Origin: Protaetiibacter sp. SSC-01
GTDB taxonomy: Bacteria > Actinomycetota > Actinomycetes > Actinomycetales > Microbacteriaceae
NCBI RefSeq assembly: GCF_014483895.1
Contig: NZ_CP059987.1
Span: 558,001-622,000 of the forward strand
Length of the DNA: 64,000 nucleotides
Reading direction: 5' to 3'
A program made the translations under genes and the position numbers. The notes below the pieces were generated by a model. The model saw only the letters and a program-made list of their open reading frames with translations, was not told the origin of the DNA and searched no databases. This document shows, in pieces, positions 62,471 to 64,000 of the stretch (position 1 is the stretch's first letter; each line of letters starts with the position of its first letter).

Positions 62471-64000
62471 ATGACCCGAGCCCGGTCCCTCCTCGCCGCG
62501 ACCCTCGCGGGCGCCCTCGCGACGAGCGTGCTCCTCGGCGGCGCGGCCACCGCATCCGCCGCTCCCGCCGCCCCCGCGGCCCCGAGCGCTGCGAAGGTCA
62601 CGCGCGCGGCCCTCGACCCCGCGCTCGTCGCGGGGCGCGGCGCCGAGCTCGGCTTCCACGAGCAGGAGGCCGAGAACGTGCGCCACACGGGCACGGTCAT
62701 CGGGCCCGACCGCACGGCCTACACGCTCGCGGCGGAGGCGTCGGGGCGCAGCGCCGTGCAGCTCGCGCGCGGGCAGTTCGTCGAGTTCACGCTGCCGGCC
62801 GCGGCGAACGCCATCACCGTGCGGTACAGCATCCCGGATGCTCCGGGCGGCGGCGGGATCACGGCTCCCCTGAGCGTCAAGGTCGGAGGCGGCCCGACCC
62901 GCACGATGACGCTCACCTCGCAGTACTCGTGGCTCTACAACCAGTACCCCTTCACGAACGACCCCAGCGCCGGCCTGCTGCACCCCGACTGGTGGATCAC
63001 CGAGTGCGGCTGCGTGCCGGGCGAGGGCTACGCGGTGCAGACGCCCTTCCGGCCCATGCACTTCTACGACGAGCAGCGCATGCTGCTCGGGCTCACCTAC
63101 CCCGCGGGCACCCGGGTGCGGCTGACGATGCCGGGGAACAGCGAGGCCGCGTGGACCGTCATCGACCTGCTCGACAGCCACAAGGTGGCGGCGCCGCACG
63201 TGCGGCTCAAGGCCGCCAACGTGCTGCTCTTCGGCGCCGACCCGACGGGGCGCCGGGACTCGGCGGCCGCGATCGAGAACGCCATCGCGTCCGCGAAGAA
63301 GCTCAAGCTGCCCGTCTACATCCCGCCGGGGGTGTACCAGGTGAACCGGCACATCGTCGTCGACGGCGTCACGATCGAGGGGGCCGGCAGCTGGTACACG
63401 ACGATCCGGGGGAAGGAGGTCGCCCTCGCCGAGCAGGCGCCCGACGGCTCGTGGCACACGGGCGTCGGCTTCTACGGCAAGGACGCCGCGGCGGGCGGCA
63501 GCCGGAACGTGCACCTCTCGGGCTTCGCCATCCAGGGCGACGTGCGCGAGCGCATCGACACCGACCAGGTCAACGGCATCGGCGGCGCGCTCAGCGACTC
63601 GACGATCGACGACCTCTACATCCAGCACACGAAGGTCGGCATCTGGCTCGACGGACCCATGAGCAACGTCAAGATCACTGACACCGTGATCGTCGACCAG
63701 ATCGCCGACGGCGTGAACTTCCACCGCGGGGTCACCGACTCGAGCGTCACGAACTCGTTCATTCGCAACACGGGCGACGACGCGCTCGCAATGTGGTCCG
63801 AGTCGACCTCGAACGCCCGGAACACCTTCGCGCGCAACACCGTGCAGACCCCGAGCCTCGCGAACGGCATCGCGGTTTACGGCGGCACCGACATCACGAT
63901 CGTCGGCAACCTCGTGGCCGACCCCGTGCGCGAGGGCTCGGGCATCCACCTCGGCGCCCGCTTCGGGGCCGAGGCCTTCGCGGGGGTCATCGACATCGCC
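62471..64000 (+). CDS. secreted beta-helix glycosidase-like protein (3' end outside window)
   Basis: 510 residues are visible. A signal peptide (about 1-30, ending ATASAAPA) is followed by a beta-sandwich carbohydrate-binding-like domain (45-230) and the start of a right-handed parallel beta-helix (from about 255: NVLLFGADPTGRRDSAAAIENAI, VYIPPGVYQVNRHIVVDG, TIEGAGSWYTTIRG). The layout resembles GH87 mycodextranase-like and pectate-lyase-3 proteins. It probably cleaves an extracellular glucan or related polymer whose sugars the upstream transporter imports. GAGAGAAACG precedes the ATG. Confidence 0.82.
   Translation, partial: MTRARSLLAATLAGALATSVLLGGAATASAAPAAPAAPSAAKVTRAALDPALVAGRGAELGFHEQEAENVRHTGTVIGPDRTAYTLAAEASGRSAVQLARGQFVEFTLPAAANAITVRYSIPDAPGGGGITAPLSVKVGGGPTRTMTLTSQYSWLYNQYPFTNDPSAGLLHPDWWITECGCVPGEGYAVQTPFRPMHFYDEQRMLLGLTYPAGTRVRLTMPGNSEAAWTVIDLLDSHKVAAPHVRLKAANVLLFGADPTGRRDSAAAIENAIASAKKLKLPVYIPPGVYQVNRHIVVDGVTIEGAGSWYTTIRGKEVALAEQAPDGSWHTGVGFYGKDAAAGGSRNVHLSGFAIQGDVRERIDTDQVNGIGGALSDSTIDDLYIQHTKVGIWLDGPMSNVKITDTVIVDQIADGVNFHRGVTDSSVTNSFIRNTGDDALAMWSESTSNARNTFARNTVQTPSLANGIAVYGGTDITIVGNLVADPVREGSGIHLGARFGAEAFAGVIDIA

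Noticed and set aside
60878-63949. 1023-residue minus-strand open frame across the sugar permease and glycosidase genes
   Set aside because: It is antisense to two clear genes and consists of low-complexity Arg/Asp/His/Glu sequence; long antisense frames arise from GC-rich third positions.

Overview
The window comes from a high-GC actinobacterium, most likely in the family Microbacteriaceae. Support for this includes the very high G+C third-codon bias, a DUF222/HNH (13E12-type) endonuclease, the XPB-type helicase with its helicase-associated partner, actinobacterial families (DUF4032, DUF3263, DUF3027, DUF2530, DUF3048, DUF3817), the SepX/GlpR division protein beside galU, and the frequent oligomer GCGGATGC/GCATCCGC. 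No rRNA, CRISPR array or replication origin was seen. The DUF4032 gene is cut by the left edge and a secreted beta-helix glycosidase-like gene by the right edge.

Layout. 1-5.8 kb: DUF4032 kinase-like protein, DUF222/HNH protein, MsiK-type sugar ABC ATPase, membrane-anchored DsbA-like protein. 5.8-10.6 kb: an integrated element with the three-gene tnpA-tnpB-tnpC arrangement of Tn554-like transposons. It carries a cadmium/lead-sensor gene (cmtR) and a cation efflux gene and is bounded by tRNA-Thr gene pieces; one complete tRNA-Thr(TGT) lies near its left end. 10.6-17.6 kb: DMT transporter, cupin lipoprotein, a frameshifted alpha/beta hydrolase, msrB plus nitroreductase, DUF2332, DUF3263 plus LytR_C, cspA, DUF3048 lipoprotein. 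17.7-22.6 kb: groL under two CIRCE operators, a WXG100 protein, a two-component system. 22.6-25.5 kb: FAD reductase, FolP2-like protein and RibD-like reductase in tandem. 26-33 kb: XPB helicase and its partner, cold-shock protein, DUF3027, DUF2530, serC, DtxR-type regulator. 33-39.5 kb: a small ORF plus terminator before an HNH gene, CHAP hydrolase, tRNA-Arg with a gene-decay scar, DUF488, anion permease, GNAT, methyltransferase. 39.6-48 kb: a 1307-residue helicase-like protein with degenerate motifs, mscL, 5-FTHF cyclo-ligase, galU, rimJ-like, sepX, tRNA-Ala. 48-53.8 kb: ABC exporter with an XRE regulator, DDN-like protein and MarR, DUF3817, a Zur-box-controlled zinc-binding lipoprotein, a lysozyme-like protein. 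53.9-64 kb: carbohydrate genes, comprising GntR plus PfkB kinase, then LacI regulator, class II aldolase, a three-part monosaccharide ABC transporter and the secreted glycosidase-like protein.

Two features run through the whole window. First, at least 21 genes have a TANNNT-type -10 hexamer ending exactly 6 or 7 nt before the start codon, so their mRNAs should be leaderless; in three cases the upstream gene's stop codon is the first part of that -10. Second, a family of palindromic repeats (GGTTTCGA-ACGC ... GCGCTACTCAACCA) fills most of the longer non-coding gaps, usually as inverted pairs, and one copy lies in frame inside the helicase-like gene.

The sugar locus at 56-64 kb reads as one pathway. 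LacI-type operators lie before both the LacI gene and the aldolase operon, the transporter follows, and the secreted enzyme lies downstream of a strong terminator. The zinc, cadmium and heat-shock genes each show a recognisable operator.
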